The notes under the pieces: model-generated
Told to the model about the DNA's origin: nothing
The model's input: only the letters and a program-made list of their open reading frames with translations
Databases searched by the model: none
Source: Solirubrobacter taibaiensis
GTDB taxonomy: Bacteria; Actinomycetota; Thermoleophilia; Solirubrobacterales; Solirubrobacteraceae
Reading direction: 5' to 3'
Length of the DNA stretch: 64,000 nucleotides
NCBI GenBank assembly: GCA_027587225.1
Contig: JAPDDQ010000012.1
Coordinates: forward strand, 62,001-126,000
Translations under genes and position numbers: made by a program
Shown: one piece after another, positions 33,884 through 43,781 of the stretch
How positions within the stretch are numbered: position 1 is the stretch's first letter
Layout of the letters: each line of letters starts with the position of its first letter

Positions 33884-36661
33884 ATGGACATGCCGCTGTT
33901 GGAGCGTGATGCCGAGATCGCGGCGATCGAGCAGCTGGTCGAGAACGGCGGCGTGCTCGTGCTCGAGGGTCCGGCCGGCATCGGCAAGACGTTCCTCCTC
34001 GCCGAGACCATCCGTCGCGCGACCTCGGCCGGACGGCTCGTCCTCCGCGCTCGGGCGAGTGAGCTCGAGCGCGACCACGGCTTCGGCGTCGTCCGGCAGT
34101 TGCTGGAGCCGGCGGTGGTGCGCGCGGATGCCGACCGGCGCGACGCGCTGTTGGAGGGCGCGGCGTCGCTGGCGGCCCCCGCGGTCGGGCTCGCGGCGGG
34201 CGGGGCCGGCGACCGTTTCGCCGTCCTGCACGGCCTGTACTGGCTCGTCGCGAACCTGACGGCGCTCGAGGATCGCCCGCTGCTGCTCGTCGTCGACGAC
34301 CTCCAGTGGGCCGACGCGCCGAGCCTCGGGTTCCTGGCGTACCTCGTGCGTCGGCTCGAAGGGCTGCCGGTGGCGGTGGCCGCGGCCGCCCGGCCGGCGC
34401 TGCCCGGGGAGACGCGCGAGGAGATCGAGGCGATCGTCGCGGAAGCGGGCGGGACGGCGCTCACGCCCGGGCCGCTCAGCCCGCAGGCGGTGGCGACGCT
34501 CGCCGCAGCGAAGCTCAGCGAGGCGCCCGCCCCGGAGTTCGTGACCGCCGTCATCGAGGCAACGGGCGGCAACGCCCTGCTCGTCGACGACCTGCTGACG
34601 GAGACCATGGCGGCCGGCGTCGCCCCGGACGCCGTGGCGGCGACCCAGCTCGAGGCGCTCGGCACGGAGCGCATCGCCCGCCGGGTCGCGCGGCTGCTGG
34701 GCGCGCTGCCGCCCGGGGCGCGGTCGCTCGCCGACGCGGTCGTCGTCCTCGGCGACGGCTGCGACCTCCCGGTGGCGGCCATGCTCGCCGTGGTGACGCT
34801 CGACGACGCACGGACGGCCGCGTCGGCGCTGACCGCGGCCGACGTGCTCGACGACACGACCACGCTCCAGTTCCGCCATCCGCTCGTCCGCGCCGCGGTG
34901 GCCGATCGCATCCCCGCCGTCGAGCGGGCCGCCGCGCACGGCGCCGCCGCGCGGTTGCTGCAACGCCGCGGGGTCACGTCGCCGTCGGTGCTCGCGACGC
35001 ACCTGATGGCCGCGCCCACCGCCGGCGACCCGTGGGTCGTCGACACCCTCGTCGCCGCCGCCCGTGAAGCCCGTGCGGAAGGCGCGCCGGAGATCGCCGC
35101 CGCCCAGCTGGAGCGGGCGCTGCGCGAGCCGCCCACCGCCGGCGCGCGATCCGACGTGCTGCGCGCGCTGGGCGACGCCCGCCACGCCCTCGGCCACCCC
35201 GAGGCCGCCGCCACGCTGCGCGAGGCCTGGGACGCCACAAGCGACCCGGTGGTCCGGGCCCGCGACGCACTCGGCCTGGTCACCGGTCTCGCCGAGCGCC
35301 ACCGCTGGCCGGAGGCCGCCGAGATCGCCCGCGTGGCGCTCACCGAGGTGGGCGCCGACGTCGAGCCGACCGATCACGATCTGCGCGAGACGTGGCTGCT
35401 CCTGCACGCGCACCTCGCCGACAGCGTGCGCATGGACGCGACGATCGGCGGTGACGAGCCGGCGCGGCTGGCGGCGCTCGCGGCCCGGTTGTCCGGGGCG
35501 ACGGACGGTGAGCGGTGGGTGCTCGCGATGGCGGCGATGATGAGCTCGACGAACACCGCCGAGGGCCACGCGCACGCCGCCGATCTGGTCGAGCGCGCCG
35601 CGTGCGGGGGCGACCTCCCTGACAACTTCCCCGCGACCGGCGTCATCTCGAGCCTCATTCGCGCGAGCCGGCTCGACGCCGCCGAGGACGCCACGAACCG
35701 GCTCGTCAGGCAGACCCAGGCGCGCGGCCTGGCCGTGCGCTACGCCCTGTCGCTGCAGTTCCGCGGCTGGATCGAGCTCGAACGCGGCCGCCTCGCCGAC
35801 GCCGAGCTGTCGTTCCGCGACTCCTACGACCTCGCGCCCGACGGCAACGTCGCGTCGTTCCTCGCGCTGGCCGTCGCGGAGGGCGGCCGGCTGGACGAGG
35901 CGGGCGAGATCATCACGGCGACGGGGATCGGCGGCGTGCTGCCTGAGCGGCAGGTGAACAACGTCGTGCTGGCCCAGCGGGCCCGTGTCCGTCTCCTGCA
36001 AGGCGATGCGCAGGGCGCGCTCGACGACGCCCTCGAGGTCGGCCGCCGGTACGACCGGCTCGGCATCCGCCGGGCCGTCCCGCCGTGGCGTTCGCTCGCG
36101 GCCTCCGTGCTCGCCGCCCAGGGAGAGACCGAGCGCGCACGCTCGCTGGTGGAGGAGGAGATCGAGCTCGCCGAGCGCTGGGGCACGCCACTCGCCCGCG
36201 GGCTGGCCCTGCGCGGTCGTGGCCTCGTCACCGGCGACGTCGATGACCTCGCGGTGGCCGTCGAGCTGCTGGCCGCGTCGCCCGCACGGCTCCACGAGGC
36301 GTATGCGCGCGTCGATCTCGGTGCCGCGCTGCGTCGTGCCAATCGCCGCGCGGTGGCGCGCGGACCGCTCACCGCCGGGATGGACCTCGCGCACGCCTGC
36401 GGGGCGAAGCTGCTCGCCGAGCGCGCAAGGACGGAGTTGCTGGCCACGGGTGCGCGACCGCGGCGGCTGGCCGTATCGGGGACGGACGCGCTGACGCCTA
36501 GCGAGAAGCGCGTCGTCGAGCTCGCGGCCCAGGGGCTCACGAACCGCCGGATCGCGCAGGACCTGTTCGTCACGATGGCCACGGTCGAGACCCACCTGCG
36601 CCACGCGTTCCGCAAGCTCGACGTGAAATCGCGCACGGAGCTCGCCGATCTCTCAGGGTGA
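33884..36661 (+). CDS. Large AAA/TPR LuxR-type transcriptional regulator
   Basis: 925 residues. The N-terminal AAA_16 ATPase has Walker A GPAGIGKT (about residues 29-36) and Walker B LLLVVDDLQWAD. The middle (about 370-840) is a TPR-like helical repeat region. The C-terminal LuxR HTH is LTPSEKRVVELAAQGLTNRR, IAQDLFVTMATVETHLRHAF. These LAL-type regulators act as signal-dependent activators. ATG at 33884 gives MDMPLLERDAEIAAIEQLV, the standard family start, 10 bases after the preceding stop. It contrasts with the ATPase-less relative at 159. Confidence 0.93.
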   Translation: MDMPLLERDAEIAAIEQLVENGGVLVLEGPAGIGKTFLLAETIRRATSAGRLVLRARASELERDHGFGVVRQLLEPAVVRADADRRDALLEGAASLAAPAVGLAAGGAGDRFAVLHGLYWLVANLTALEDRPLLLVVDDLQWADAPSLGFLAYLVRRLEGLPVAVAAAARPALPGETREEIEAIVAEAGGTALTPGPLSPQAVATLAAAKLSEAPAPEFVTAVIEATGGNALLVDDLLTETMAAGVAPDAVAATQLEALGTERIARRVARLLGALPPGARSLADAVVVLGDGCDLPVAAMLAVVTLDDARTAASALTAADVLDDTTTLQFRHPLVRAAVADRIPAVERAAAHGAAARLLQRRGVTSPSVLATHLMAAPTAGDPWVVDTLVAAAREARAEGAPEIAAAQLERALREPPTAGARSDVLRALGDARHALGHPEAAATLREAWDATSDPVVRARDALGLVTGLAERHRWPEAAEIARVALTEVGADVEPTDHDLRETWLLLHAHLADSVRMDATIGGDEPARLAALAARLSGATDGERWVLAMAAMMSSTNTAEGHAHAADLVERAACGGDLPDNFPATGVISSLIRASRLDAAEDATNRLVRQTQARGLAVRYALSLQFRGWIELERGRLADAELSFRDSYDLAPDGNVASFLALAVAEGGRLDEAGEIITATGIGGVLPERQVNNVVLAQRARVRLLQGDAQGALDDALEVGRRYDRLGIRRAVPPWRSLAASVLAAQGETERARSLVEEEIELAERWGTPLARGLALRGRGLVTGDVDDLAVAVELLAASPARLHEAYARVDLGAALRRANRRAVARGPLTAGMDLAHACGAKLLAERARTELLATGARPRRLAVSGTDALTPSEKRVVELAAQGLTNRRIAQDLFVTMATVETHLRHAFRKLDVKSRTELADLSG

Positions 36662-36726
36662 CCGCGGGCGAAGTTCAGGGTGGGCTTGTGATGACGCGCG
36701 CCCGCGCGGCGCACAAGATCGGTGGC

Positions 36727-37248
36727 ATGACCACCACGACCACCAACTTCCGCGAGCTCGCGCTGCGCGCCATCGAGGCGATGGGTGACGGCTCGCGCGA
36801 GGACTTCGACGAGTTCTACCACCCCGATTTCCTCAACCACGAGGGCAAGGACGAACCGCCGGCCGCCCGCGGCCGCGGCCCCGCCGCCTGCTGGGCCACC
36901 GCCGTCTGGCTGCGCGCGGCGTACGCCGACCTGCACTGGGAGATCCACGACGTCGTCGTCGAAGGCAACCTCGTCGTCGTGCACTGCACGATGTCCGGCC
37001 GCCACGTCGGCCCGTTCGTCATCTACGACGCCAAGGGCGTCAAGCGCGCGTTCCCGCCGACCGGCAAGACGTTCGCGTCGACCCAGACGCACTGGATCCG
37101 CGTGCACGAGGACAAGGTCATCGAGCACTGGGCGAACCGCGACGACCTGGGCACCGCCGAGCAGCTCGGCTGGGTGCCGCCGTCGCCGTTGTTCCTCCTG
37201 CGGTCGAGCCTCGCGACCCGCAAGGCCCGCCGGGAGCTCGGCGCATGA
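36727..37248 (+). CDS. SnoaL-like polyketide-cyclase-fold protein (ester cyclase family)
   Basis: 173 residues. RELALRAIEAMGDGSREDFD, EFYHPDFLNHEG, WLRAAYADLHWEIHDVVVEG, THWIRVHEDKVIEHWANRDD is the SnoaL/NTF2-like pattern. ATG at 36727 is preferred; the open frame begins further upstream inside the LuxR gene. The family includes cyclases, hydrolases and non-enzymatic binders, so substrate is unknown. Its stop overlaps the next start by four bases (ATGA), linking it to the secreted metallopeptidase gene. Confidence 0.85.
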   Translation: MTTTTTNFRELALRAIEAMGDGSREDFDEFYHPDFLNHEGKDEPPAARGRGPAACWATAVWLRAAYADLHWEIHDVVVEGNLVVVHCTMSGRHVGPFVIYDAKGVKRAFPPTGKTFASTQTHWIRVHEDKVIEHWANRDDLGTAEQLGWVPPSPLFLLRSSLATRKARRELGA

Positions 37249-38804
37249 CCCGCCACCTCCTCATCACCGGTGCCGTCGTGACCGCGTTCGCCGCGGTGGG
37301 CGGCAGCGCCCATGCTGCTGACGCGGACTGGCACGTCACGGCCTCCGGCACGATCACGGCGGCCGAGGCCGGTGTCCCGCCGGGCACGTCGGCGCCGCGG
37401 CTCGCCCGGGCGGCGATCGAGCAGTCCGCCACGCAACTCCGGATCGGGCGGCATGGCCGCCTCCGGCTCGTGGCCGACCGCAAGGCCCCGACCGCCGCTG
37501 GCGACGGCGCCGTGCGCCAGCTGCGCTTCGTCCAGACGGTCGGTGGCCTGCGCGTGCTTTGGACCCACCTGAGCACCGACGTGGCCGGTGACGAGGTGCG
37601 CGAGATCTCGGGCACCTCGATCAAGCTGCCGTCGAGCCGGCTCCTCGGAAAGCGCAAGGTCTCCCCCACGGCCGCCGTCCGCATCGCGCGCGGCGCGCTC
37701 AGCGGGAAGGAAGACGCGCTGCCCGCCGAGGCCGTCGCGTTCGCCGGGTCCCCGGCGAAGCCGCAACCCGCGCGACGGGCCTACGTCGTCCAGCTCCAGC
37801 CCGCGGCTCAGCCCATGAGCGAGACGCCCAAGACCATCTGCATCGTGGTCGACGCCGAGAGCGGCAAGGTCCTCGACCGCTGGGAAGGACGAGCGGCGAG
37901 ATCCCTCGAGGACCGGCGGGCGCGTGCGGCGGGCAAGAGTGACGTCATCCTGCAGTCCGTCGACGCCAAGGGCTCCAACGCGGTCGTCACACCCGACTAC
38001 CGGGACTTCTACACGGTCGGCTCGCCGTTCGGCGCGGGCAACGTGCAACTGCTCCAGTTCGGCAACCCGGGCAACGCGACCTTGATCGCGGGCGACTCGG
38101 CGATGTCCATCAGCCGCAGCCACTGGTGCATGGTGCGCGGGATGTGCGGGCGCAAGCTCAGCTTCAACGGCGTCTACCAGCGCTACTTCATGACCGTCAA
38201 CACCCCGGCCGGAAGCTCGCGCTACGAAGCCCAGCACGAGCGCATCTTCATCTCGCCGGAACGGATGAACCAGCAGGTGATCGCCCACGAGATCGGCCAC
38301 CACCTCGACATCACGTTGGCCCCGGATGCCTTCACCTCCGTCGAGGCGTCCGAGACCTACGAAGGCATCGCCGACATGTACACCTACGACTACATCCGCG
38401 AGAGCACCGCCGGGATCGGCGGCGAGATGCCGATCAGCCAGAAGCTCGCCAACCCCGCGGCGGTCGCCGTGCCCAACGGGGACCGGTACCGCGGCCACAT
38501 GGCCGCGTACTGCCGCAAACCCGGCCGCGACCTGCACCTCAACGGCACGATCCTGTCCAACGCCTACTTCCGCATCGTCCAGCGGCTCGGTCATCACGTC
38601 GCGGGCCACCTGCTGCCCCACATGTCGTGGCGGCTCCCGGCCAAGCGGACCTTCGGCAGTGTCCGGACGGCGTTCAGCCAGACGGCGGCCGTCTTCTACG
38701 GCCAGGGCAGCTCCGTCCAGCAGGCGGTCGAGCAGTCCTTCGACGAGGTCGGCGTCTTCGGCTCCACCGTCGCGCCCGCCGACCAGAACGTCAGCTGCAA
38801 GTGA
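37245..38804 (+). CDS. Secreted thermolysin-like zinc metallopeptidase with propeptide
   Basis: 519 residues. Signal peptide MTRHLLITGAVVTAFAAVGG (cleavage near AHA-ADA). Residues 50-205 resemble an FTP/PepSY propeptide (QTVGGLRVLWTHLSTDVAGD, AYVVQLQ...CIVVDAESGKVLDRWEG). Catalytic domain: HEIGHH (AHEIGHHLD) and the third ligand in SETYEGIADMYTYDYIRE, matching the M4/M36 HExxH...ExxxD layout. The C-terminal half has NGTILSNAYFRIVQRLGHHV and several Cys pairs (CMVRGMC; final VSCK). It hydrolyses extracellular proteins after propeptide removal. Overlaps the preceding SnoaL-like gene; ends 3 bases from the convergent secreted protein gene. Confidence 0.87.
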   Translation: MTRHLLITGAVVTAFAAVGGSAHAADADWHVTASGTITAAEAGVPPGTSAPRLARAAIEQSATQLRIGRHGRLRLVADRKAPTAAGDGAVRQLRFVQTVGGLRVLWTHLSTDVAGDEVREISGTSIKLPSSRLLGKRKVSPTAAVRIARGALSGKEDALPAEAVAFAGSPAKPQPARRAYVVQLQPAAQPMSETPKTICIVVDAESGKVLDRWEGRAARSLEDRRARAAGKSDVILQSVDAKGSNAVVTPDYRDFYTVGSPFGAGNVQLLQFGNPGNATLIAGDSAMSISRSHWCMVRGMCGRKLSFNGVYQRYFMTVNTPAGSSRYEAQHERIFISPERMNQQVIAHEIGHHLDITLAPDAFTSVEASETYEGIADMYTYDYIRESTAGIGGEMPISQKLANPAAVAVPNGDRYRGHMAAYCRKPGRDLHLNGTILSNAYFRIVQRLGHHVAGHLLPHMSWRLPAKRTFGSVRTAFSQTAAVFYGQGSSVQQAVEQSFDEVGVFGSTVAPADQNVSCK

Positions 38805-38807
38805 TCG

Positions 38808-40739
38808 CTAGCCGATCCTGACGACCGCGCGGCCTTCCAGCGCGGTCCGGACCGTCACGTAGCGCGCGTCGGCGCCCGCGCGCAGCGTGGTGGTGTAGCG
38901 GCGACGGTCGTCTTGGATGAGGCGCGCCGCGATCGGCTCACCCGTTCCCGCTCGGGTGGCATCGGCCGTGATGTAGTACGGCCAGTTGCCTACCCCGAGC
39001 GGGCCGGTGACGCGCCAGCTGACCCGGATCGACTCGCCGCGGCGCACGGCGCGGAGGTCCGTGACCTGCGGGTGCGGCACGTCGGCGCCGCGGGCGATCC
39101 GCACGTGCGTCGTGCGGGTGTGCGCCCGCAGCGCATCCGGGGAGCGGTAGCGGACGGTCAACTTCACCGGGCCGGCCGGGCGGGGCGCGAGGTAGCCCGC
39201 GGCTTCGATCTTCAGCTCACCGCGGCCGCCGCGGGGCAGGGTGACAAACTCGCCGTTGGTCGCGTCGTCACCCAGTCCGGCGAACACCACGCACGGCCGG
39301 TTGCAGGTGATCGGGAGCCGCAACGGCTCTTGGTCGCTGAGGGTGGTCGAACGCGGCGAGCCGAACGTGACGCGCGGCGGAGCGGGCTGCGGCCGCTCCT
39401 GCACGCCTTCGGCCGCGAGCTGCAGCCGGAAGCGTCTCGCCCTCACCGGTTCCGTCCAAGCGATTGCCGGCGTCCCATCGGCGAGCGCGAGCGCCTGCAC
39501 GACCCCCACCGACTCCAGCGCCCGCCCGGCGAATGTGCGCGAGCCCGCGCCGCCGCCGCCGACCGGAGCGAAGGCCAGCATCGGCCTGAGCCACTCGGGC
39601 TGCGCCGAGGCGATCGCGGCGCGCCCGTCGGGGGTGAGCACGGGGCCGCGCCGGCCCCCGCCGTACGACAGGGTTCCGCCGCCGAAGTACAGGTCCTGGA
39701 AGGCCTGGGTATTGAAGAACGGGTCCTTGTTGTACGCACGCGCCGTGCCCAGGGCGATGCGTGTAGGCGGCCCGAACGCGCCGGGCGTACGACGGGAGGC
39801 GATCTGCGCTTCGCCTGGCCCGGACTGCACCCAGCTGACGGATGCCTCGCCCGCTGATCCCACGGTCACGCCCGTGGTGAACCCGGACCGCTGGTCGGCC
39901 TCCCCGAGCCGCACGGGGGCCACGAACGGTCCGCCTGGCTCGCGCTCGGTGACGTTCAGTGACGCGCCGTCGCTCCAGGCGATGAGCGCCCGGCCGTCGG
40001 CGGCGGCGGCGAGCGCCGGTCCGTGCTCGCGCCGCATCGACCCGACCGTGCCGGGCGTCCCGAACGGCGCTCCCTCCACGGCCGTCCACACGCGCAGCGG
40101 CACATGGGAGGGCGCGCCGGTGTCCCCAGCGGTCGTCGTCAGCACGAACGCCTCGCCGGTATCGGCGACCGCCGGCAGGACCAGCTCGTGGCGGTGGGCG
40201 TCCACGCCGAGCGTCTCCGCGGCGCCGAAGTCCCCGCCGGGACTCCGCCGGGCCACGCGCACCCGTCGGATCGAACCCGTGTTGGGAGCGGACCGCGCCT
40301 CGCGCCAACTCACGATCACGTCGCCGCGGTCCGAGACGGCCGCGCGCACGACCTCCGCCCGCCACTCCGCTTCCAGCGCGATCGTCACGCGTGCACCCCA
40401 CGCTCCCCCGCCCGGCTCACGCACGCTCACGACCACCGCGCTCTCGTCGCGCGGTGCCCCCGCGATCACGCCCGCGCCGTTGGCCCGCGAGACGACCGAG
40501 CCGCACTCGAAGCGGGTGGCCAGCCGGAGCGCCGGACCAGTCTTCAGGCCCTCGCGCGTCGCCTGCACGAAGCGCACCCCATCGGTCGCGGGCACCACCA
40601 GCTCTCCGGGACGGCCCGTCGCCTGCACGCAGTCGTCGTAGCCGCGGAAGGTGAGCGGCTCGACCTGCCCGATCGCGGCCGCGGCGGCGACAGGCGCCAC
40701 GGACAGGATGGCGACGGCCAGCAAGGTTGCGCGCAACAT
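38808..40739 (-). CDS. Secreted FGAP-type beta-repeat protein, paralogue of the gene at 8280
   Basis: 643 residues from ATG at 40739, giving signal peptide MLRATLLAVAILSVAPVAAA. Repeats of GGxFGxPxxI plus DGRAxIAW occur through residues 80-370 (RSPGGDFGAAETLGVD; GGPFVAPVRLGEADQ; TPGAFGPPTRIALG). The C-terminal 200 residues hold LPITCNRPCVVFAGLGDDAT, aligning with RCSAACDLTVQLG of the 8280 protein, and a similar Arg-rich final domain (RRYTTTLRAGADARYVTVRT). Function unknown. A longer frame runs to 40928 but lacks a signal at its start. Confidence 0.78.
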   Translation of the reverse strand: MLRATLLAVAILSVAPVAAAAAIGQVEPLTFRGYDDCVQATGRPGELVVPATDGVRFVQATREGLKTGPALRLATRFECGSVVSRANGAGVIAGAPRDESAVVVSVREPGGGAWGARVTIALEAEWRAEVVRAAVSDRGDVIVSWREARSAPNTGSIRRVRVARRSPGGDFGAAETLGVDAHRHELVLPAVADTGEAFVLTTTAGDTGAPSHVPLRVWTAVEGAPFGTPGTVGSMRREHGPALAAAADGRALIAWSDGASLNVTEREPGGPFVAPVRLGEADQRSGFTTGVTVGSAGEASVSWVQSGPGEAQIASRRTPGAFGPPTRIALGTARAYNKDPFFNTQAFQDLYFGGGTLSYGGGRRGPVLTPDGRAAIASAQPEWLRPMLAFAPVGGGGAGSRTFAGRALESVGVVQALALADGTPAIAWTEPVRARRFRLQLAAEGVQERPQPAPPRVTFGSPRSTTLSDQEPLRLPITCNRPCVVFAGLGDDATNGEFVTLPRGGRGELKIEAAGYLAPRPAGPVKLTVRYRSPDALRAHTRTTHVRIARGADVPHPQVTDLRAVRRGESIRVSWRVTGPLGVGNWPYYITADATRAGTGEPIAARLIQDDRRRYTTTLRAGADARYVTVRTALEGRAVVRIG

Positions 40740-40947
40740 CGCCGATGATCCTGTCACGGCTCCTACCGGCCTGCGCCGCTGTCCCAGCGCAGCCCGAACT
40801 CGATCGCGCTCGTAGACCGAGGCTGTCCGCGCGACGAACAATCCGAAGCGACCACCGTGGTCTGGCCGGCCGGCACCCGGGAGCAGGTTGACTTGCGACG
40901 GCCGGAGTGAGGGAATAGGCGTCGCCAACGATTTCTGGGAGGCGGCG

Positions 40948-42543
40948 ATGTCGGAGCACCGTGCGTGGCTCGCGTCAATCGGGATGGTGGCTGCGCTCGC
41001 TGTACTCGCGCCCGCCGCGCAGGCCGACGGCCAGCAGCGCCTGCGTTGGACGCCGTGCCATCCCGAGGCCGGCCCGAACTTCCAGTGCGCCGTGGCCCAG
41101 GTCCCGCTCGACTACGGGAACCCGCGGGCGGGCACGATCGCGCTCGCACTCACCCGTCTGCCCGCGACCGATCCCCGGCGCCGGATCGGGTCGCTGTTCC
41201 TCAATCCCGGTGGCCCGGGCGGTTCCGGTGTGGACTACGTCCTCGGCGCCGGTCCGTTCCTCTACACCGACGCGGTGCGGGCGCGCTTCGACCTCGTCGG
41301 CTTCGACCCGCGGGGGATCCTCCGCAGCTCGCCGTTGCGCTGCTACGACAGCCCGGACCAGTGGCCGCAGCCGACCGGGCTCGCCTTCCCGAGCACCCGC
41401 GACGAGGAGGAACGCTGGATCGCGACCGACCGCGCGATCGACCGCGCGTGCCGGGTGCGCGGCAACGCGATCCGCGACCACATGTCGACCGCCAACGTGG
41501 CGCGTGACATGGACGTGCTGCGCGATCTCGTCGGCGACTCCAAGCTCAGCTACGCCGGTGTCTCCTACGGCTCCTACTTGGGTGCGGTGTACGCGAACCT
41601 CTTCCCTGGGCGCGTGCGCGCGGTGGTGGTGGACGGCGTTCTGGACCCGGTCGCGTGGTCGACCGGCCGCGGCGCCGAAGGCTTCCTCGTGCCGTTCTCG
41701 ACGCGGCTGCGCAGCGACGCCGGCGCGATGGCGACCCTGCAGGAGTTCTTCCGCCTGTGCGACGCCGGCGGGCCGCGCTGCGCGTTCTCCGGCGGCGCGG
41801 CGCGGCGGTTCGCCACGCTCGCGCGGGCACTGAAGCAGCAGCCGGTCGAGTACGTCTGGGACGACGGCTTCGTCCAGGTCTTCGACTACTCGAACCTGAT
41901 CGGGATCTCGCTGTCGGCGATGTACGGCTCGGACATCTGGCCCGACTACGCGCGGTTGCTCGCGGACCTCGAGGCGCTGGCGAACGGGACCTCACGGCTC
42001 GGCGCCCAGAGCACCCTGAAACGGATCAGCATCGACGCACCGCGCTTCATCCCGCCCGCCGCCAAGCGCAAGCCGCCCGGGGGCAGCATCGAAGAGGACT
42101 ACCCGAACTTCCTCGAGGGGTTCCCGGGTGTCGCGTGCTCGGATTCCAACAACCCGCGCGTGTATGCCGCGTGGTCGATCAACGGCGCGCTCGCCGACCT
42201 CCAGTACGGCTATTTCGGCCGGCTCTGGACGTGGGCGTCGAGCATCTGCGCCGAGTGGCCCGGCCACGACGAGGACCGCTATCTCGGCCCGTTCAACCGA
42301 GTGACCGCCAACCCGGTGCTGATCGTCGGCAACCGCTTCGACCCGGCCACGCCCTACCACGGCGCGGTCACCCTGCGCGGTCTGCTGCCGCGCTCCGCGC
42401 TGCTGACCGTCGACGGCTGGGGACACACGTCGCTGTTCCTCTCAGCCTGCGCCGACCAGACGATCTCCCGCTACCTGCTCACCGGCGCGACGCCTACGCC
42501 GGGTGCGACCTGCCGACAGGACGTCGTGCCGTTCGCGCAATAG
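40948..42543 (+). CDS. Secreted alpha/beta hydrolase with TAP-like C-terminus (aminopeptidase type)
   Basis: 531 residues from ATG at 40948, five bases after GGGAGG. Signal peptide ends near AQA-DGQ. LFLNPGGPGGSGVDYVLGAG is the oxyanion loop of the SlpD/tripeptidyl-aminopeptidase group; nucleophile elbow GVSYGSY (SYAGVSYGSYLGAVYA), acid in VGNRFDPATPYHG, His in DGWGHTSLF. The C-terminal TAP-like segment (CADQTISRYLLTGATPTPGA) is characteristic. It probably releases N-terminal peptides or amino acids from peptide substrates outside the cell. Divergent from the repeat protein at 40739; the 208-base gap has no obvious motif. Confidence 0.9.
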   Translation: MSEHRAWLASIGMVAALAVLAPAAQADGQQRLRWTPCHPEAGPNFQCAVAQVPLDYGNPRAGTIALALTRLPATDPRRRIGSLFLNPGGPGGSGVDYVLGAGPFLYTDAVRARFDLVGFDPRGILRSSPLRCYDSPDQWPQPTGLAFPSTRDEEERWIATDRAIDRACRVRGNAIRDHMSTANVARDMDVLRDLVGDSKLSYAGVSYGSYLGAVYANLFPGRVRAVVVDGVLDPVAWSTGRGAEGFLVPFSTRLRSDAGAMATLQEFFRLCDAGGPRCAFSGGAARRFATLARALKQQPVEYVWDDGFVQVFDYSNLIGISLSAMYGSDIWPDYARLLADLEALANGTSRLGAQSTLKRISIDAPRFIPPAAKRKPPGGSIEEDYPNFLEGFPGVACSDSNNPRVYAAWSINGALADLQYGYFGRLWTWASSICAEWPGHDEDRYLGPFNRVTANPVLIVGNRFDPATPYHGAVTLRGLLPRSALLTVDGWGHTSLFLSACADQTISRYLLTGATPTPGATCRQDVVPFAQ

Positions 42544-42552
42544 CGCCGCCGA

Positions 42553-42578
42553 GGGCGCGGGCCGGAAGGCCCGCGCCC
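42553..42578. terminator. Hairpin between convergent genes
   Basis: GGGCGCGGGCC and GGCCCGCGCCC form an 11-bp stem around a GGAA tetraloop, between stops at 42543 (plus) and 42612 (minus). Confidence 0.82.
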
Positions 42579-42611
42579 CTCCGGGCGGACGGAGTCGCCC
42601 TGGGGGAAGGG

Positions 42612-43715
42612 TCAGCGGCGGCCGAAGACCTTGCGGCGCACCGCGACGGCGGTGTCCGGGTTGTCGGCGAAGACTCCGTCGACGCCGAGCTTGAAGAACA
42701 GCTTGAGCTCGGCCGGTTGGTTGCCGCGGGCGCGTGGGAACTCCGGGCTCGCCGGATCGCCTTCGCGGTGGTCGGCGGCCAGGAACTCGTTCTCCGGCCG
42801 GAACGTGTACGGATGCACCAGCAGGCCGGCGCGGTGGGCGTCGTTGACGAGCGACGTTGGAGCGAGCAGCCGGTTCTGCGCGTCCCGCGGAACGATCTGG
42901 CTCTTTTCGGGGCCGAGGCCGTCGGCATAGCGCGCGATCCCGCGCAGGCCGCTGGGCGTGGTGAGGTCCGCGTAGGTGCGCGGATCGCCCTTCGCCGTGA
43001 AGTCGTACGGGCGGCCGGTCGCGCTCGTGAGCTGCACCAGTGGGACATGGATCTGGCGCGAGAGCGCCTGCAGGTTGGAGACCTCGAACGACTGCACGAA
43101 CACGTCGGCGTTGCGCCGGTCGAGGCCGTTGGCGCGCAGCGTCCTCACGAGCGGCTCCTCCAGCGAAAGACCGATCGAGGAGAAGTACGTCGAATGCTTG
43201 GTCTCGGGATAGATGCCCACGCCCTCACGCTTCGCGAGATCGATCACCTCCTGCAGCGTCGGCACTTGGTAGAGCCCGTTGAACGCCGTGTTCGATGGCC
43301 GCAGCTGTGGGATGCGTTCGATCGCTCTCAGCGTCTTGAGCTCGGCGAGCGTGAAGTCCTCGGTGAACCAGCCCGTCAGCGACACGCCGTCGACCACCTT
43401 CGTCGTGCGGCGGTTGGCGAATTCGGGACGGGTGGCCACGTCCGTCGTGCCAGAGATCTCGTTCTCATGACGGTCGACGAGGACGCGGTCCTTGGTGGAC
43501 ACGAGGTCGGGCTCGATGAAGTCGGCGCCCATGTCGATCGCCAGCCGGTAGGCCGCGAGCGTGTGCTCTGGGCGGTAGGCGGACGCTCCGCGATGCGCGA
43601 TGACGATCGGCTCACCGCGAACCGACCCGGCGGTACGACGTGCTTCAGCCGCCGGCACGGCCAGCCCGACGACGAGCGCCCCGGCGATGGCGGAGGCGAG
43701 AACGCGTGAATGCAT
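42612..43715 (-). CDS. Secreted glycerophosphodiester phosphodiesterase
   Basis: 367 residues from ATG at 43715 (MHSRVLASAIAGALVVGLAV signal peptide). GDPD motifs: IVIAHRGASAYRPEHTLAAY with the catalytic His-Arg, MGADFIEPDLVSTKDRVLVD with metal-binding Glu and Asp, and the HEN triad in DRHENEISGTT; PETKHSTYF supplies the further Glu. It cleaves glycerophosphodiesters to glycerol-3-phosphate and alcohol outside the cell, for phosphate or glycerol recovery. Resembles GlpQ in length and export, but no transporter is adjacent. Confidence 0.92.
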   Translation of the reverse strand: MHSRVLASAIAGALVVGLAVPAAEARRTAGSVRGEPIVIAHRGASAYRPEHTLAAYRLAIDMGADFIEPDLVSTKDRVLVDRHENEISGTTDVATRPEFANRRTTKVVDGVSLTGWFTEDFTLAELKTLRAIERIPQLRPSNTAFNGLYQVPTLQEVIDLAKREGVGIYPETKHSTYFSSIGLSLEEPLVRTLRANGLDRRNADVFVQSFEVSNLQALSRQIHVPLVQLTSATGRPYDFTAKGDPRTYADLTTPSGLRGIARYADGLGPEKSQIVPRDAQNRLLAPTSLVNDAHRAGLLVHPYTFRPENEFLAADHREGDPASPEFPRARGNQPAELKLFFKLGVDGVFADNPDTAVAVRRKVFGRR

Positions 43716-43781
43716 GATCCGGACGTACGCTCGGGACACCCGCAGCAAACGACACGCCGCAAACGCGGTCCGATGCCGGAC

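Noticed and set aside
33809..36604. 931-residue open frame antisense to the LuxR/AAA regulator
   Set aside because: Shadow frame caused by third-position GC; no signal, motif or start context.
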